Origin: Pseudo-nitzschia pungens
Taxonomy: Eukaryota > Bacillariophyta > Bacillariophyceae > Bacillariales > Bacillariaceae
DNA length: 64,000 nucleotides
Assembly (NCBI GenBank): GCA_037355855.1
Contig: CM074762.1
Coordinates: 2,046,001 to 2,110,000, forward strand
Reading direction: 5' to 3'
The position numbers were made by a program, and so were the translations under genes. The notes under the pieces are model-generated. The model worked only from the letters and a program-made list of their open reading frames with translations. It did no database searches and was not told the origin of the DNA. Positions 43,383 through 54,246 of this stretch are shown in pieces. The first letter of the stretch is position 1, and every line of letters starts with the position of its first letter.

Positions 43383-43679
43383 CAGCGATAAGTGACGAAG
43401 CAATCCACGGTTGCAATTTCAATTTCAATAATGAATAAGACGAAAGCCGATGTGAGCGATTGGGTCTAGCGAAAAAATGGGTTTGTGTCTATAGTGTTGT
43501 GATCATGTAGAGTGGTATGATATTGTTATTCTGTCTAGTTTGGCGGGACGGGCAATGAGCAGCAATTTTGTGGCGCCTTCGTCGCCGTTGCTATTTCGCA
43601 TTACCTTGCTGCTGCTGCTGTTGCTGTCGCTGTTGCTGTTGCTGTCGCTGTTGCTGTCGCTGCTGCTGCCTTTGCATGG

Positions 43680-45446
43680 CTACTCGTGACGTCCCATCGC
43701 AAGCTGGATCCTTCGATCCAGCAACTGGTTTGCCTTTTCCTGGACGAGGGTCAGCTCGGGCTTTGCCTGGCCGGTCGCGCTCGCTTTCGCTTTCTCATTC
43801 GTCTTCGCCTTTTCCGCCGCGGCCGCCGCCTGCGCGGCTTGCCGCTGGCGCCTCTTTTCCGCCACCAGCTGTTCGTGAGCGATCGCCCCCGTCTCGTTCG
43901 CGACCCGGTAGTCGTCCAGGACGAGTTTTTGGAGCTGCTCCGGCCCCCCGCAGGGAAAGAGGAGGGAATCCGGGCAGACCTCGTAGTCGAAATAGTCCCA
44001 CCCGAAGACGTCGCGCGGGTCCAGGTAGGGTTTCCTCCGCGAAACCTTCCACTTGGCCCGTCGGGGTTCGAGGCACCGCGGCAGGTGCTTGTCGAGCTTG
44101 AGGCGTTTCCCCGTCTCGTTCGTCCGGCGGTCCGGGACCGTCAGCGATGCCATGCCGAGGGATTCCAGCGTCGTGTGGCTGACCCAGTACTGCCTCGTCA
44201 CCGTCCAGGCCCGCTTGTCGGTCAGGTAGTAGCTGGCCAGGACGTCGGGGCGGATCTCGGGGGGAACCGCGACGGTTTTGTTGGTCAGGGGATCGATCTT
44301 GGTGGTCGCTTTGTTCAGGGTGGAGTTGCCGTAGAGGCGCAAAAAGTCGCCCATGAATTCGCGGCTCATGATCCATCCCGAAAATCCGATCCCCGTGTTG
44401 ATGAAATACCGCCGTTCGTTCAGCGCCAGGTCCTTGACCATGGTCATGGGAACGCACAGATCGTTGTCCGCCTCGACGTAGAAATAGTATTCGACGCTCG
44501 GAAATTTTCGGAGAACGTACGAAAAGACCTGCAATATCTTTTGGCGGTAGCATTCCAGCGAGTACTTCTGGCAGGGAGCCTCGTACTTTTCGGGCGGACC
44601 GGATTTTTTGCGCCGGGTCTCTTTGGCGTTTGCGTTTGCGGTTCCGGTTGCGCTCGCCGCTTCCCGGCGCCGGGCCTCGAGCTCCTCGTCGACCACGATC
44701 CTGGCGTTGTGGAGGAGCTGGGCGTGCACCGACTTGGGCTGCTGGGCCTGGTTGAGGTCGACGTAGTCGAATACGTGAAAGTCGGGGTCGACCTGCACCG
44801 GGGTGAGGTGCCTCGAATCGCGAATGACAAAGGGGAAAAACCGCGGGTCGTCGACGTACTTTTGCGACTTGGATTCGAGTTGCCGGATCTGGGAGCGCAG
44901 ATTGTCGATTTCACCCCGCAGCAGAGCCAGGTTCTCCGGATTTCCCCCGCGATTGTTGTTGTTGTCGTTGTTGTCGTTGTTGTTGTCGTTGTCGTTGCTG
45001 CGGGGAAGGTCGTATCGGATGGTATTCTTGAGGAGATTGTCGTACGAGTTGTCCAATCGCCGGCCGGTGGACTCGTCGCCCGGACCGATGGGATTGCGTC
45101 TCCGCAGATTGTTGGCGTCGGTGGTAAGAAATCCTTGGTTCCCACTCCCATTCCCATTCCCATTCCCACTTCTATTTTCATTCCCGTACAACATCGAATT
45201 TACCACAAGCTGTATGGACACCACCAGAGTGACAAGGATCACGACAAAGGGAAGGATTCGGCGGAGATCGTCATTGCTGTTGCCGTTGCCACTGCTACCG
45301 TTCTTGATGCGACGCTTGTGGTTGTGGTTGTGGTTGTGGACGTGGATCTGGTCAGTAATGTTGCTGTGCCCTCCACCACCAGCGACGGCTGCCTCCGCCG
45401 AAGATTGACTCGCGCTCGTTCCGGATTTGGCCTGGCGTTGTCTCAT
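43680..45446 (-). CDS. Type II membrane protein, glycosyltransferase-like family (paralogue 2 of 3)
   Basis: 588 residues from the ATG at 45446 (MRQRQAKSGTSASQSS). The frame is open for 52 more codons upstream without ATG. A His/Asn-rich cytosolic tail (HVHNHNHNHKRRIKNG), an anchor (LPFVVILVTLVVSIQLVVNS), an Asn-rich stem, then the shared luminal domain: FFPFVIRDSRHLTPVQVDPD, FHVFDYVDLNQ, KYSLECYRQKILQVFSYVLR, EYYFYVEADNDLCVPMTM, RRYFINTGIGFSGWIMSREF, WTVTRQYWVSHTTLESLG, LPRCLEPRRAKW, GWDYFDYEVCPDSLLFPCGG. This is the longest and best-preserved copy. The C-terminus is an Ala/Lys-rich helix of about 70 residues. Putative Golgi glycosyltransferase by topology and the acidic EADND motif; the family is not named. 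Confidence 0.78.
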   Translation of the reverse strand: MRQRQAKSGTSASQSSAEAAVAGGGGHSNITDQIHVHNHNHNHKRRIKNGSSGNGNSNDDLRRILPFVVILVTLVVSIQLVVNSMLYGNENRSGNGNGNGSGNQGFLTTDANNLRRRNPIGPGDESTGRRLDNSYDNLLKNTIRYDLPRSNDNDNNNDNNDNNNNRGGNPENLALLRGEIDNLRSQIRQLESKSQKYVDDPRFFPFVIRDSRHLTPVQVDPDFHVFDYVDLNQAQQPKSVHAQLLHNARIVVDEELEARRREAASATGTANANAKETRRKKSGPPEKYEAPCQKYSLECYRQKILQVFSYVLRKFPSVEYYFYVEADNDLCVPMTMVKDLALNERRYFINTGIGFSGWIMSREFMGDFLRLYGNSTLNKATTKIDPLTNKTVAVPPEIRPDVLASYYLTDKRAWTVTRQYWVSHTTLESLGMASLTVPDRRTNETGKRLKLDKHLPRCLEPRRAKWKVSRRKPYLDPRDVFGWDYFDYEVCPDSLLFPCGGPEQLQKLVLDDYRVANETGAIAHEQLVAEKRRQRQAAQAAAAAEKAKTNEKAKASATGQAKPELTLVQEKANQLLDRRIQLAMGRHE

Positions 45447-46565
45447 CGTAGGGATAGACGAGGCACGCGTTGTAGCCAATGCGAGGCCGTGGGTGCGGTT
45501 GCCACTGCTGTCTCCGGAGGAAGTGCCGAGAGCGGAGCTTCGGGTTGCTTCGTTGTCGATCCTTGTTCCGTTCTCGGCGCGACCGGCGGAAGCAACACAC
45601 ACACCGGCGGCAGGAATACCACGGAGCGCCGATCGATCGATCGATCGAACGATTGGGGTACGAATGCTTGCTGCACCTCTAGTATGGAGGACAGCAATCG
45701 GGATGACCGGCGTTTTCGGTTGCGAGGATTGTTTTTAGAGGAGATAGAAGATTGAGTTTGCTGTCATTCGTCATTCATTATTTCGTATCATTCTCAATTC
45801 ATCATACTGTTCTGGTAAGGTTTTAAGTTACTCCAACATTGGAAAAAACTAGTATCGAGTTGCTTTTTTTCTACCGGTACGTAAGTTAGTTGCACCAGGT
45901 AACTGATCTGTACCGTAACCTTACCTACTACCTACCGTACCGTTCCCGAGCCAATTCGTGTTATGCCCGTCCGTTCGAACCACGACCTTACTCGTACTTT
46001 ACGTACCATTACCCCTGCCATACCATACTAAATAGGCTAATTACTTGTACTCGTAAGATCTTACTACGAAGAAGTAAAAGGGAACCAGTGGTCGCGTTTC
46101 GAAGTGCACGAACAAAAAAGTTTGAAATCACTCTCGAAACTAAAATCACCGTCCAAACCGAACCACCATGAACCATGAACCAGGTCACTCCAAAATTATT
46201 TTCGACTGTATTTTCGTCTTCGACCCCCAACCAAATCATAACTTTTGACTTTTGATTGACAACCAACCCCTTACCATAACCTTACAGTGACTGACTTTTC
46301 TGCGAGTAACAGACTGAAGTTTTTGCAAAACGGAACGCATCTCACAACCAGATCAAAGACGAACCTTCACTAACCTTACGCAGTCACACCATATTCATAA
46401 GAACATCAACATCAACAACATCAATAGCACTGGAAACAAAAAATACAAGCACGCAGTGAATCAAATAAAAAAAAAATAATAATAATACTACCTACGAAGT
46501 AAGATTACTTCGCACGTGTAATACCCAAACAAACAAACAAACAAACAAACAACCAACAAGCCGCC
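45447..46565. other. Divergent intergenic region
   Basis: Holds ATCGATCG repeats at 45632-45650, a dense cluster of TACCGGTA / GTAACCTTAC words at 45870-46060 and an (AAAC)n run at 46527-46552 directly before the next ATG. Promoters for both flanking genes should be here. No gene seen. Confidence 0.5.
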
Positions 46566-47462
46566 ATGCCCGCCACCGCCGGACGCGTGAGGATGCCTCA
46601 CAACAACCGCATGTGCACGTCGGACGCACTGAAAACCCACGGCATCTGGTCCAAGACGATCGGCACCGGTGCCGGGCGGGACGACCGGGAAATCCCCTCG
46701 GCCGAAACCGCCGAGAAGGTCAAGAACGTCATGGAACTGGCGCGGACCCAGAACGTCACGGACGGAGCGGACCGGGAGGGATTCACCGCCAAGCTCTATC
46801 TGGGACTCAAGCGCGGAAAGGTCCGGAGAACGGGGGGGGACGTCCCCGGCGCGAACCGAGGTGGCATCGGAAACGGAAACGGAATCGTGGATCCGAACCT
46901 GCGGCGACTCCTGGACGATCCGGACAGCAGCAGCGAGGAGGAATTCGTGGAGGAAGAAACGGACGAAGAAGCCGAGGAGGAGAACGACGGAGGCGGCGAC
47001 GACGAGAAAAAACTAGCCGCCAAACGCAGGGATCGAGATCGAGACCGAGACCGAGACCGAGATCGTGGAAGCAAGAGATCCTCCGGGGAGGACCGCAAAC
47101 GCAAGAAAAAACGACGAAAACACCGCAAACGTCGTCGTCACCGTCGCCGTTCCGACGACAGCAGCAGCAGCAGCAGCAGCGATTCCGACGATGGCAGCAG
47201 CAGCAGCACCAGCAGCAGTTCCGACGAATCCGAGAGGCGGCGCAGAAAACGACGAAAGCGACGCAAGCACGAATCGTCGTCGTCCAGACGCGGACGGTCC
47301 TCTCGAAAGGAACGGACACGAAGCCGGAGCCGGAGCCGTCGCGACGATACCGGTGGCGATTCCGACGATCATTCTTCCTCGTCGGAACGCGACCGCCGAC
47401 GCCGCCGAACCGAATCCTCCGATCGCAAACGGGGCAGTGGCGAGGGGGGGAGGGACCGGTAG
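46566..47462 (+). CDS. RS/Arg-rich nuclear-type protein
   Basis: 298 residues. The start sits in a strong context (GCCGCCATGC). The N-terminal 90 residues are conserved-looking and globular: MPHNNRMCTSDALKTHGIWS, ETAEKVKNVMELARTQNVTD and GFTAKLYLGLKRGKVRRTGG. An acidic stretch (SSSEEEFVEEETDEEAEEEN), then RD dipeptide repeats, a KKKRRKHRKRRRHRRR block and Ser/Arg tracts follow. This pattern fits SR-like splicing or RNA-processing accessory proteins. I cannot assign a family from the N-terminal domain. No break seen. Confidence 0.75.
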   Translation: MPATAGRVRMPHNNRMCTSDALKTHGIWSKTIGTGAGRDDREIPSAETAEKVKNVMELARTQNVTDGADREGFTAKLYLGLKRGKVRRTGGDVPGANRGGIGNGNGIVDPNLRRLLDDPDSSSEEEFVEEETDEEAEEENDGGGDDEKKLAAKRRDRDRDRDRDRDRGSKRSSGEDRKRKKKRRKHRKRRRHRRRSDDSSSSSSSDSDDGSSSSTSSSSDESERRRRKRRKRRKHESSSSRRGRSSRKERTRSRSRSRRDDTGGDSDDHSSSSERDRRRRRTESSDRKRGSGEGGRDR

Positions 47463-48257
47463 TGGCAACAGGGCGTGCATGCGCTGTTATCATTACTTTT
47501 ATTATTATTATTATTGTTGTTGTTGTTGTTGTTACGGTGACTGTGACTGGTACAATTACTATTACTGGTACAATCCATCATGTCGGCAGCGACTGCACAA
47601 CGGCATCAAGAAATGGGGACAATCAACCTCCAACGTCGGATCTCGCGGAAGGGATTTCCGGGAGAGACACGAAACACGGAATCAATCGGTAGGGCGTCGT
47701 TTTGCATTCCTTGTCCCAACAGAAACGAACAGGTGCCACAATAATTTAACACCCGCACAGCAGCGCAACGCAGCAGCACCGTCGATAGCGTTCCTCCATT
47801 GTGCCACGTTCGTCTCGCTGTCACGAATCAAATCAAATCGAATCGAATCGAATCAAATCAAATCAAATCAAATCAAATCAAATCAATACGGATTGACTTT
47901 GGAAAGCCACTGCTCTTGCAACCGATGGATCAACGAAGAACATTCCAATGCACCCAACAAATTTACTAGAGTAAACGAATGCGGATGAAATTCTTAGTAT
48001 CCCGTACACGTGAAGTATTATTGTACGGGAATACAAGGACACGAGGACATGTGCGGTAGAATAGTATCATTGTTGAAAATTTATGATCGGTACGTGTACG
48101 TACCGAACTTGAACGTGTGGATCACTGTATTAGTATTAAAATATATAATATTACATAATATTGTAGATTTCACGCATGAATACTTGGAGGCCGAGATCCG
48201 ATTTTCGTAGCCAGGCTCGTGTGTTTCTTTCCTGATTCTTGGAGCCATTGCGACGAT
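47463..48257. other. Convergent intergenic region
   Basis: Holds a (TTA)n(TTG)n run at 47500-47533 and a (AAATC/GAATC)n pentamer run at 47826-47886. The rest is AT-rich, with no supported gene. Confidence 0.55.
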
Positions 48258-49386
48258 TCATTTTTGTGATGGTATTTGAATTTGGACCGACAACACTTGA
48301 ATATTTGGAGCGTTTCCTTGCACTTGCTTCGCAGCCTCTAGTTCAAGAGTTTCCATGGCCTTTTTTCTGTTTTCGTCTCGAACCCGTTCATCGTTCTCTC
48401 TCAATTCCTTCAGCTGCTTTTTTCCTCCGCAAGGAAAAATCATTGCGTCGGGACAACTTTTGTAGTCAAAAAAATCCCATCCGAATTCATCCCTGGGGTC
48501 CAGATCGTTTATCGGCCACTTGGCCCTGCGGGGTTCCAAACACCGTGGCAGATGCTTTCCATCGCTCGTGCCAACGGTCAAAGCATTGCTGCCACGGGAT
48601 TCGAGAGTCGTGTGACTCGTCCAATATTGCCGCGTGACTGCCCAAGAATCCTGTTCGATCAAGTGCAGACTGGCGACGACATCGGGTCGTATTTCCGAAG
48701 CATCGGGAGCACGGTAGATCTCGAGAAAGTTTACCATGAACTCCCGACTCATGATCCAGCCCGAGGCGCCAATTCCAAGGGAAATGAAATAACGCCGTTC
48801 CGTGAGTGCCAAATCCTTGACCATGGTCCATTGTGACGCACAGATCGGTGTCCGCTTCGATGTAAAAAAAGTATTCCACGCGCGGAAACTTCTGGAGCAG
48901 GATGGTAAAAATCTGCAAGATTTTTTTCTTGTAGCATTCAAGGGAGTACTCTTGGCAGGGGACCTCTTCGTGGTCACTCAAGAGCACTCCGTCGAGAAAT
49001 AACTGGGCATGCTGTGATTCCTGCTTTGCCACACTTACATCCACGTAATCGAATACGTGAAACTGGTGGTCGACCCGCACCGGCGAAAGTTTCCTCGCAT
49101 CACGCATAACAAAGGGGAAGAATCTCGGATCATTGGTATACCCGGGGGCATTGAGTCGGTTTTCAACAAAATTGGGTACCATGAAACGAGGATCTCCATG
49201 ATGTGTGATAGACGTGATGGTGTGATGCCACATTATGGCTATATTCGTCAGCAGAAGAATCACCCCGATCACGATTAACAGAACAAGAAGAAAATGAGAT
49301 GTGGACGGCGCCAACATTCTCCTCGCATACTTTTGTCCGAACACAGCGGATGCTGTTGATACCGGGCTTTGACCAAAAGGATTCAT
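48258..49386 (-). CDS. Type II membrane protein, glycosyltransferase-like family (paralogue 3 of 3), one +1 frame change
   Basis: The start ATG is at 49386 (MNPFGQSPVSTASAVFG). Anchor FLLVLLIVIGVILLLTNIAI, then FFPFVMRDARKLSPVRVD, FHVFDYVDVS, YSLECYKKKILQIFTILLQ and EYFFYIEADTDLCVTM. At this point the frame breaks. Skipping one base (the CC at 48828-48829 on the + strand) gives TMVKDLALTERRYFISLGIG, ASGWIMSREFMVNFLEIY, WAVTRQYWTSHTTLESRG, LPRCLEPRRAKW and FFDYKSCPDAMIFPCGG, matching paralogue 2 (LCVPM-TMVKDLAL) residue for residue. The shifted chain has 375 residues. Everything outside that base is intact, so this is either a very recent lesion, a sequence error or a recoding site. The short stem lacks the Asn tracts of the other two. 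Confidence 0.72.
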
Positions 49387-50316
49387 GTTGATTTTGATAT
49401 CAGACAATTTTTTGATCACTTTCCGGTAAGGTTACCTATCCGATGATCGAAAGGTTTGTGTGAAAAATATGTAGAATTTGTACGCATTTACTGTAGCGGT
49501 ACACTTATCACAAACACAGAAAGTTGAAAAGTTCAGTTTTTTCCCCATGATACGAGTATTTTAGTACTCGTACCCCGTGTAAACACACATGCCCACAAGT
49601 TGAGATTTGCTGAATGAAAATGGAACATACCGGTAATTACCGCACCTTAATTAAGTTACTCAATACCTTACGGACAAAATGGATCTCTCTCAGCTTTCGA
49701 AAGAACACTTAGAACTCTTTCAACTCTCCCGCGTTATTTCATCGAAGTCTAATAAGTGGATGCATATCTGGCGTTGATCAAACTGTCTTGCTGTTTTTTT
49801 TTTTTTAAAAACAGCAAGACAGTTTGGGGTTGAAAGTATTCTCCGATGTTCCATCAAAATATAAAAAAATGGATACTACGTATAAATAAAAATCATAAGT
49901 GTGAGGCATAGGTAAGCTTAGTTAAAAAATAGAGAACTTTCGGCAAAGAAAAGCTCAGAGGAACCAACAATTGTACATTGAACGAAAAAACAATCTCAAA
50001 GATTTTCTTTTTCAAAACAAAAAAAGCTGCAGAATTCGTTTAGCAGTATTAGTATTACTATGAATCGTATGCTATGATATCGTTCTTGACAATGACATCA
50101 ACCAGAAGATATTGGTCCCTCTCCCCCAGCAACACCCATAGCAACACTGATTGGAGCTGCAATGATTGTGAAAAAACAGAAAGCTCATCTCCTCTCTTCA
50201 AAAACAAAAACACCTCAGTCACCCAGAGACAAAGGTCTGGATGCCCTTAAATCCAGGACAAGATTCATTCCCGGCTATGCTGCAACGGGTGAGATCTCTC
50301 CGACACTTATCGTTCG
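49387..50316. other. Intergenic region with a hairpin
   Basis: AT-rich, with no gene. Contains the perfect inverted repeat at 49780-49825 and TACCGGTAATTACCG-type words near 49629. Confidence 0.5.
49780..49825. repeat. Perfect short hairpin
   Basis: AAACTGTCTTGCTGTTTTT (49780-49798) is exactly complementary to AAAAACAGCAAGACAGTTT (49807-49825) around a T-rich loop. Confidence 0.9.
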
Positions 50317-52209
50317 CTAAAACCTATACACCCCCCCGACCGAAACAATGCCGTTGTAAACATATGTGTTGTCGAGCGGGACGTATTGGCCCGTCACAAT
50401 CTTGACGGCCTCCTGCGATGCCACCCCACCAACCACGCTAGCGACAGTGTGGATTTCGGCGTTTCCGTATCTCGCCAGTTCCTTGCAAATCGAATCCGCG
50501 TTGCTCCGAAGCAGTTCCTCGTCGGAGAGCCCGTAGTGAGGCATAACAGTGTCCCCTGAAGATTTCGGATAACAGAGAGGCGTCCTCCTCCAATTGGTGG
50601 TCGTTGCCGTCGCACGCAGCGATGCATCCTGGATATCGACCTTTTCGATGGAAAAAAATACTGGCTGCACGAACTCCTAGATACCAACAAAATGGAGTGT
50701 GAATAGGCACTTCGTACGCATCCATGAGGGCCATCTTCCAATCGTCCATCAGTTCATCAATGTCGACGCCGCCGCTGGAAGGAGCATTTCCGTACTCCTC
50801 GAGGAGGCTTCGGGTCATGGCGTGCCCGACTGTGTAAACATTGGCGCAGAAATTCGCAATGTCCTCGTCCGTCACAAGCTCAGGGTCACCGCCGTTGTCA
50901 TCTTCCCGTATTTGCTCTTGTTGGCTCCGAAGGATTTCGGTCATCTTTTGGAGGTCTTCTTCGGCTTGGGTTCGGTACAATTGCTGCAATCCGCACGTAC
51001 ATGTCGGTAGAAGCCGTCATGTCGGGAACACTCCCATTGATGGGCGGCCGATGGTCGGGATGTTCTTCGATGAAGGTTTTGAGGGCGCGTTTCAGCTGAC
51101 CAAGCTTGGATTCTTCGGTAAGATTGGTCAGCAAGTCCATCCATCCCAGATCCCGTTCGGTATAGGCTAGGTAGGCATTGGAAACGGCCTCTTGAAAGTT
51201 GAGTTGCATGTCATAATCTCTGGCCATGGGTTTGACGTAGTTGTTGACAAAGTCTTCTTTTTCCGCAAAGGTTTGGGGAAAGAGACGTTTGTCGCCCATA
51301 ACAATCGTTCGGCTCCTTGGATTTCGATTCGATGTAATTGTCCATCGCCTTCGCCAACAAGACCGGGTAGGGAACGTGCCCATGTTGCTGGCTGTTCATC
51401 AGTTGCAGAGAATCACCACCGGCAATCGTTTCAACAAACTCCCGAAAGGCGGGAAACGATGTGACTAGTCGCAAATCGGGCGGCGAATTGGTCGGTTTGG
51501 GCTGCAACAACACAGCACCGGTTTTGGGAAGCTGCAATCGAACCGATCCGATGAGTCCGTAGGAGGTGACAACGATCAGAGGGTATCCCGATCTCCAGCA
51601 AGCATCGGCCAGCGCCTCCAAAATCGGCGGTACCAGCGTCGGAAGCAACTACCAATAGATTTTTATGTTGTTGATGTTGTTGTTTTTGTTGCTGTCGTTG
51701 ATTTGCCCCTGGGGTTTCAGTGTGAACATCCATCTCTCCGGATTCCGATGTGTCCATCGTGGTTCCCTCTGTGCGCAGGGATTCTTCGGCGAATAATTTC
51801 GTCCAATATTCGGGAGTGTCGGGTCCGTTTTCATTGTCGGATGGGTCCTTCAAGCAGAGGTTGCGGTACGATCCACTGACGTCGGGATTCAATTCCTTGA
51901 GGTGCTTGCAGGCACCCTCGGCTTTCGTAGCGTTTCTCCATCGGCAAAAAAAAGTTCGAAGATGCGTCGAGGTCCGTTATGTACCCAGTCGCTGCAACGG
52001 AAGAAGGAGACTTGTCGTTGTTTTCCGCAGCCTCGTCGACGAAATCCATCACCGTGAAGGCGCCAACCCCGGGAAGGACGAGATTTTTCAGAGTCTCCGT
52101 TCCGGCCGCGGAGGTTCCAACACAAACCACGCGGGTCTCGCCCAAGGCGCGTTGTCCCTGAGCGCCCCACAACCGAAGCTGTCCGGTCGTATTTATCGTT
52201 CGTGGCCAT
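50317..52209 (-). CDS. NAE1: NEDD8-activating enzyme E1 regulatory subunit (NAE1/AXR1-like), six +1 frame changes
   Basis: The start ATG is at 52209: MATNDKYDR, then QLRLWGAQGQRALGETRVVC in the next frame. Further blocks in order: ETLKNLVLPGVGAFTVMDFV, KAEGACKHLKELNPDVSGSY, a poly-Gln insert, LLVVAS / TLVPPILEALADACWRSGYP, LLAKAMDNYIESKSK, LFPQTFAEKEDFVNNYVKPM, VNNYVKPMARDYDMQLNFQE, YRTQAEEDLQKMTEILRSQQ, FFHRKGRYPG, and the C-terminus ELARYGNAEIHTVASVVGGV / NTYVYNGIVSVGGVYRF. These match the APPBP1 half of the heterodimer that adenylates and transfers NEDD8 to UBC12 for cullin activation. Frame changes occur at 52182, about 51925-51953, 51640-51648, 51287-51318, 50978-50991 and 50541-50565, all +1. 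Skipping six bases gives 628 residues. No nonsense codons occur within blocks. Confidence 0.82.
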
Positions 52210-53402
52210 TTTCTTCGTCTCAGAACAATCGATGGATTGCTTTCGGAATGACTAAACAACAATGAAAAGTATCGAACCCTCGTGGATCTAAGCGAGGAAA
52301 CAAGTCAACGAGGTGGTTTCTAACTGTGAAGATCACGGCGGGAACGGTGAGCCGTTTCGATCTCAACGAATTCGATGCTGATTTCAATGCTGATGCTGGA
52401 GACTTTGTTGGACTTGCTTTGATCGTACCGTACTGATACTGAATCGTATCGTGACACCAGATGCTGAATAAAGTAGATATACACAGTACCAATACGTACA
52501 GGTACAAAGGAGTTGTTAGTAGGTTCAGTGTTCACTTGTTGAGAGTCGCACAGACTGATGCTTGGCCTCAGTCATGTTCTCCCTTTTCACTTTGTGCCAT
52601 TGCGAGATTTCGAGAATGCATGGAACGGTCATGATTCCTACTGCGTACAGTTCAAGACGTACCGTAGACTTACGGGACCTGGTAAGGTTACTGGTACTAA
52701 ACGGACCTTGTACTACAGTACGTACTGCAGATTAAATAATAATACTACTAATACAGTAAGTTAGTCAATGATCCCGTTGATCTAGAGTAATAGTGAAGCT
52801 AGTATGAGCAAGGCAATCATGCAGCCAACAAATTCCTCCTCGCTCATTTGTTTTCGTAGTAGTGATCCTCCTCAAGCTCCAACAAAAGAAGCAACGAGAA
52901 GGTGATGCTAGTACTACTAGTACTAATACTACTACTAGAAGAGGATCTACTAGTACTACTGCTAGTATTCCTAGTAGTACTGCCACTACTACCACTAGTA
53001 CTTAACTTCTTGCGAGGAGCTGCTGCTGGAGGAGCAAGAAGGAACAACAAGAACCCATGTGACAATATGATTGAAAACCACGAGCAAGGCAATGCGGGTG
53101 CATCAATTCAATAAAGGGTGGCCAAAGCATAACAAAGCTTGGGGAGAATGACCCAGAAGTTGTTTGATACACGAGAACGGTGTCCGATTTGATCTAAGTC
53201 ACGACCGACCTGTTTGATACTCAAGCTACTACTACAAGCTATGTGTAATCAATACATCCCATCTGTTGAGCACTCATCAAACTTGCTTCGAGCAAAGCAA
53301 AATGAAAGAAAAAGATCCGAATGATTTGAGAATCGAGTTTTGAGCAAAGCGAGTCGAGCAAGTCATTTGATATGAAGGTACGTCTCCTATTGGACACCAA
53401 AG
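52210..53402. other. Intergenic, no gene seen
   Basis: TACTAGTA-type palindromic runs at 52741-52760 and 52906-53005 (ACTAGTACTA repeats on both strands). The rest has only short frames. Confidence 0.5.
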
Positions 53403-54023
53403 TTATGAACAAGAAAAGATGTAGAATTTGTTTGATACTCCAGCTATCTGCGAGGGAATTGGGATATCTTCAAGTTTGATGCTCAACAAGCCTTCAAGAC
53501 GCGAGCAAGTTAATGCGCAACTGTAGTTCCATGCTCGTAGCTTGATCATAGAGGAGGAGGAGATACAACTGTTCTTTACTGTCATAAATGATTGATATTC
53601 GAGCACCAACCCAGCGATCATGTACCCGCGGGAACCTTTGTTCGCCTCAATGGTAAGACGTGCTCCGCTGTATGAGAACTGGTGCGAAACAAATCCTGTA
53701 ATTTTTTTTGTTTTCAACATTCCCCACTGATTGATCTGTTGTAGCATTATTTTGTATGCGAGGGATTGCTCCTCATCTTCAATATTCTGTGCCATGCTGT
53801 TTGTATACAGAGTGATATGAGCGAATGATGGCAATTGCGCCGAGGAGTTGTCCTGTTTTATTTCTTGAACTGCATCGTTCGTGTTCGGCACATCACACAC
53901 GATTCCGAAAGGCATTCCATTGCATACCATCAACAGCCTTCTTCGCAGGTCATTCAAATGTATCAGTGAATGACATTCCAATCCAATGCAATATTTCATA
54001 TCTTTCCAAGCAACACATCTCAT
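53403..54023 (-). CDS. Hypothetical protein, weak
   Basis: 206 codons from the ATG at 54023 (MRCVAWKDMKYCIGLECHSL), open without interruption in an AT-rich region. Composition is mixed, with a helical stretch (IEDEEQSLAYKIMLQQINQW) and SYSGARLTIEANKGSRGYMI. I do not recognise a family. An opposing frame exists at 53825-54250. Length in AT-rich DNA argues mildly for a gene or a gene fragment; it could also be chance. Confidence 0.35.
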   Translation of the reverse strand: MRCVAWKDMKYCIGLECHSLIHLNDLRRRLLMVCNGMPFGIVCDVPNTNDAVQEIKQDNSSAQLPSFAHITLYTNSMAQNIEDEEQSLAYKIMLQQINQWGMLKTKKITGFVSHQFSYSGARLTIEANKGSRGYMIAGLVLEYQSFMTVKNSCISSSSMIKLRAWNYSCALTCSRLEGLLSIKLEDIPIPSQIAGVSNKFYIFSCS

Positions 54024-54246
54024 TACTTTCTGTAGCTGTCGATTTTTGTTCACATCGATCTATCTCGTCTCTATCGTGTGTTTCACCAAACGATCACCTG
54101 TTTTCTTCGTATTTGGCTATGGATTTTTTGCTTTGGACGACACCGACTCCGTTTTGTTCTGGTCGCTTTCCGATGGAAACATTTCGAACCGGTATCTTGT
54201 TTTGTCTATTCCACCATCTATTCCATTGCAGCTATCATCACCGTCT

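Noticed and set aside
43686..45755. A 689-codon open frame on the plus strand
   Set aside because: Exact antisense of the GT-like paralogue 2, whose motifs are shared with two other genes. It arises from GC-rich third positions. The same applies to 25703-27199 (+), 29251-31260 (-), 60260-61489 (+) and 62504-63919 (-).
50317..52209. Introns as the explanation for the NAE1 frame changes
   Set aside because: YDR and QLRLWG must be contiguous, leaving only one base. Other sites would need 13- or 37-base introns that delete conserved residues.
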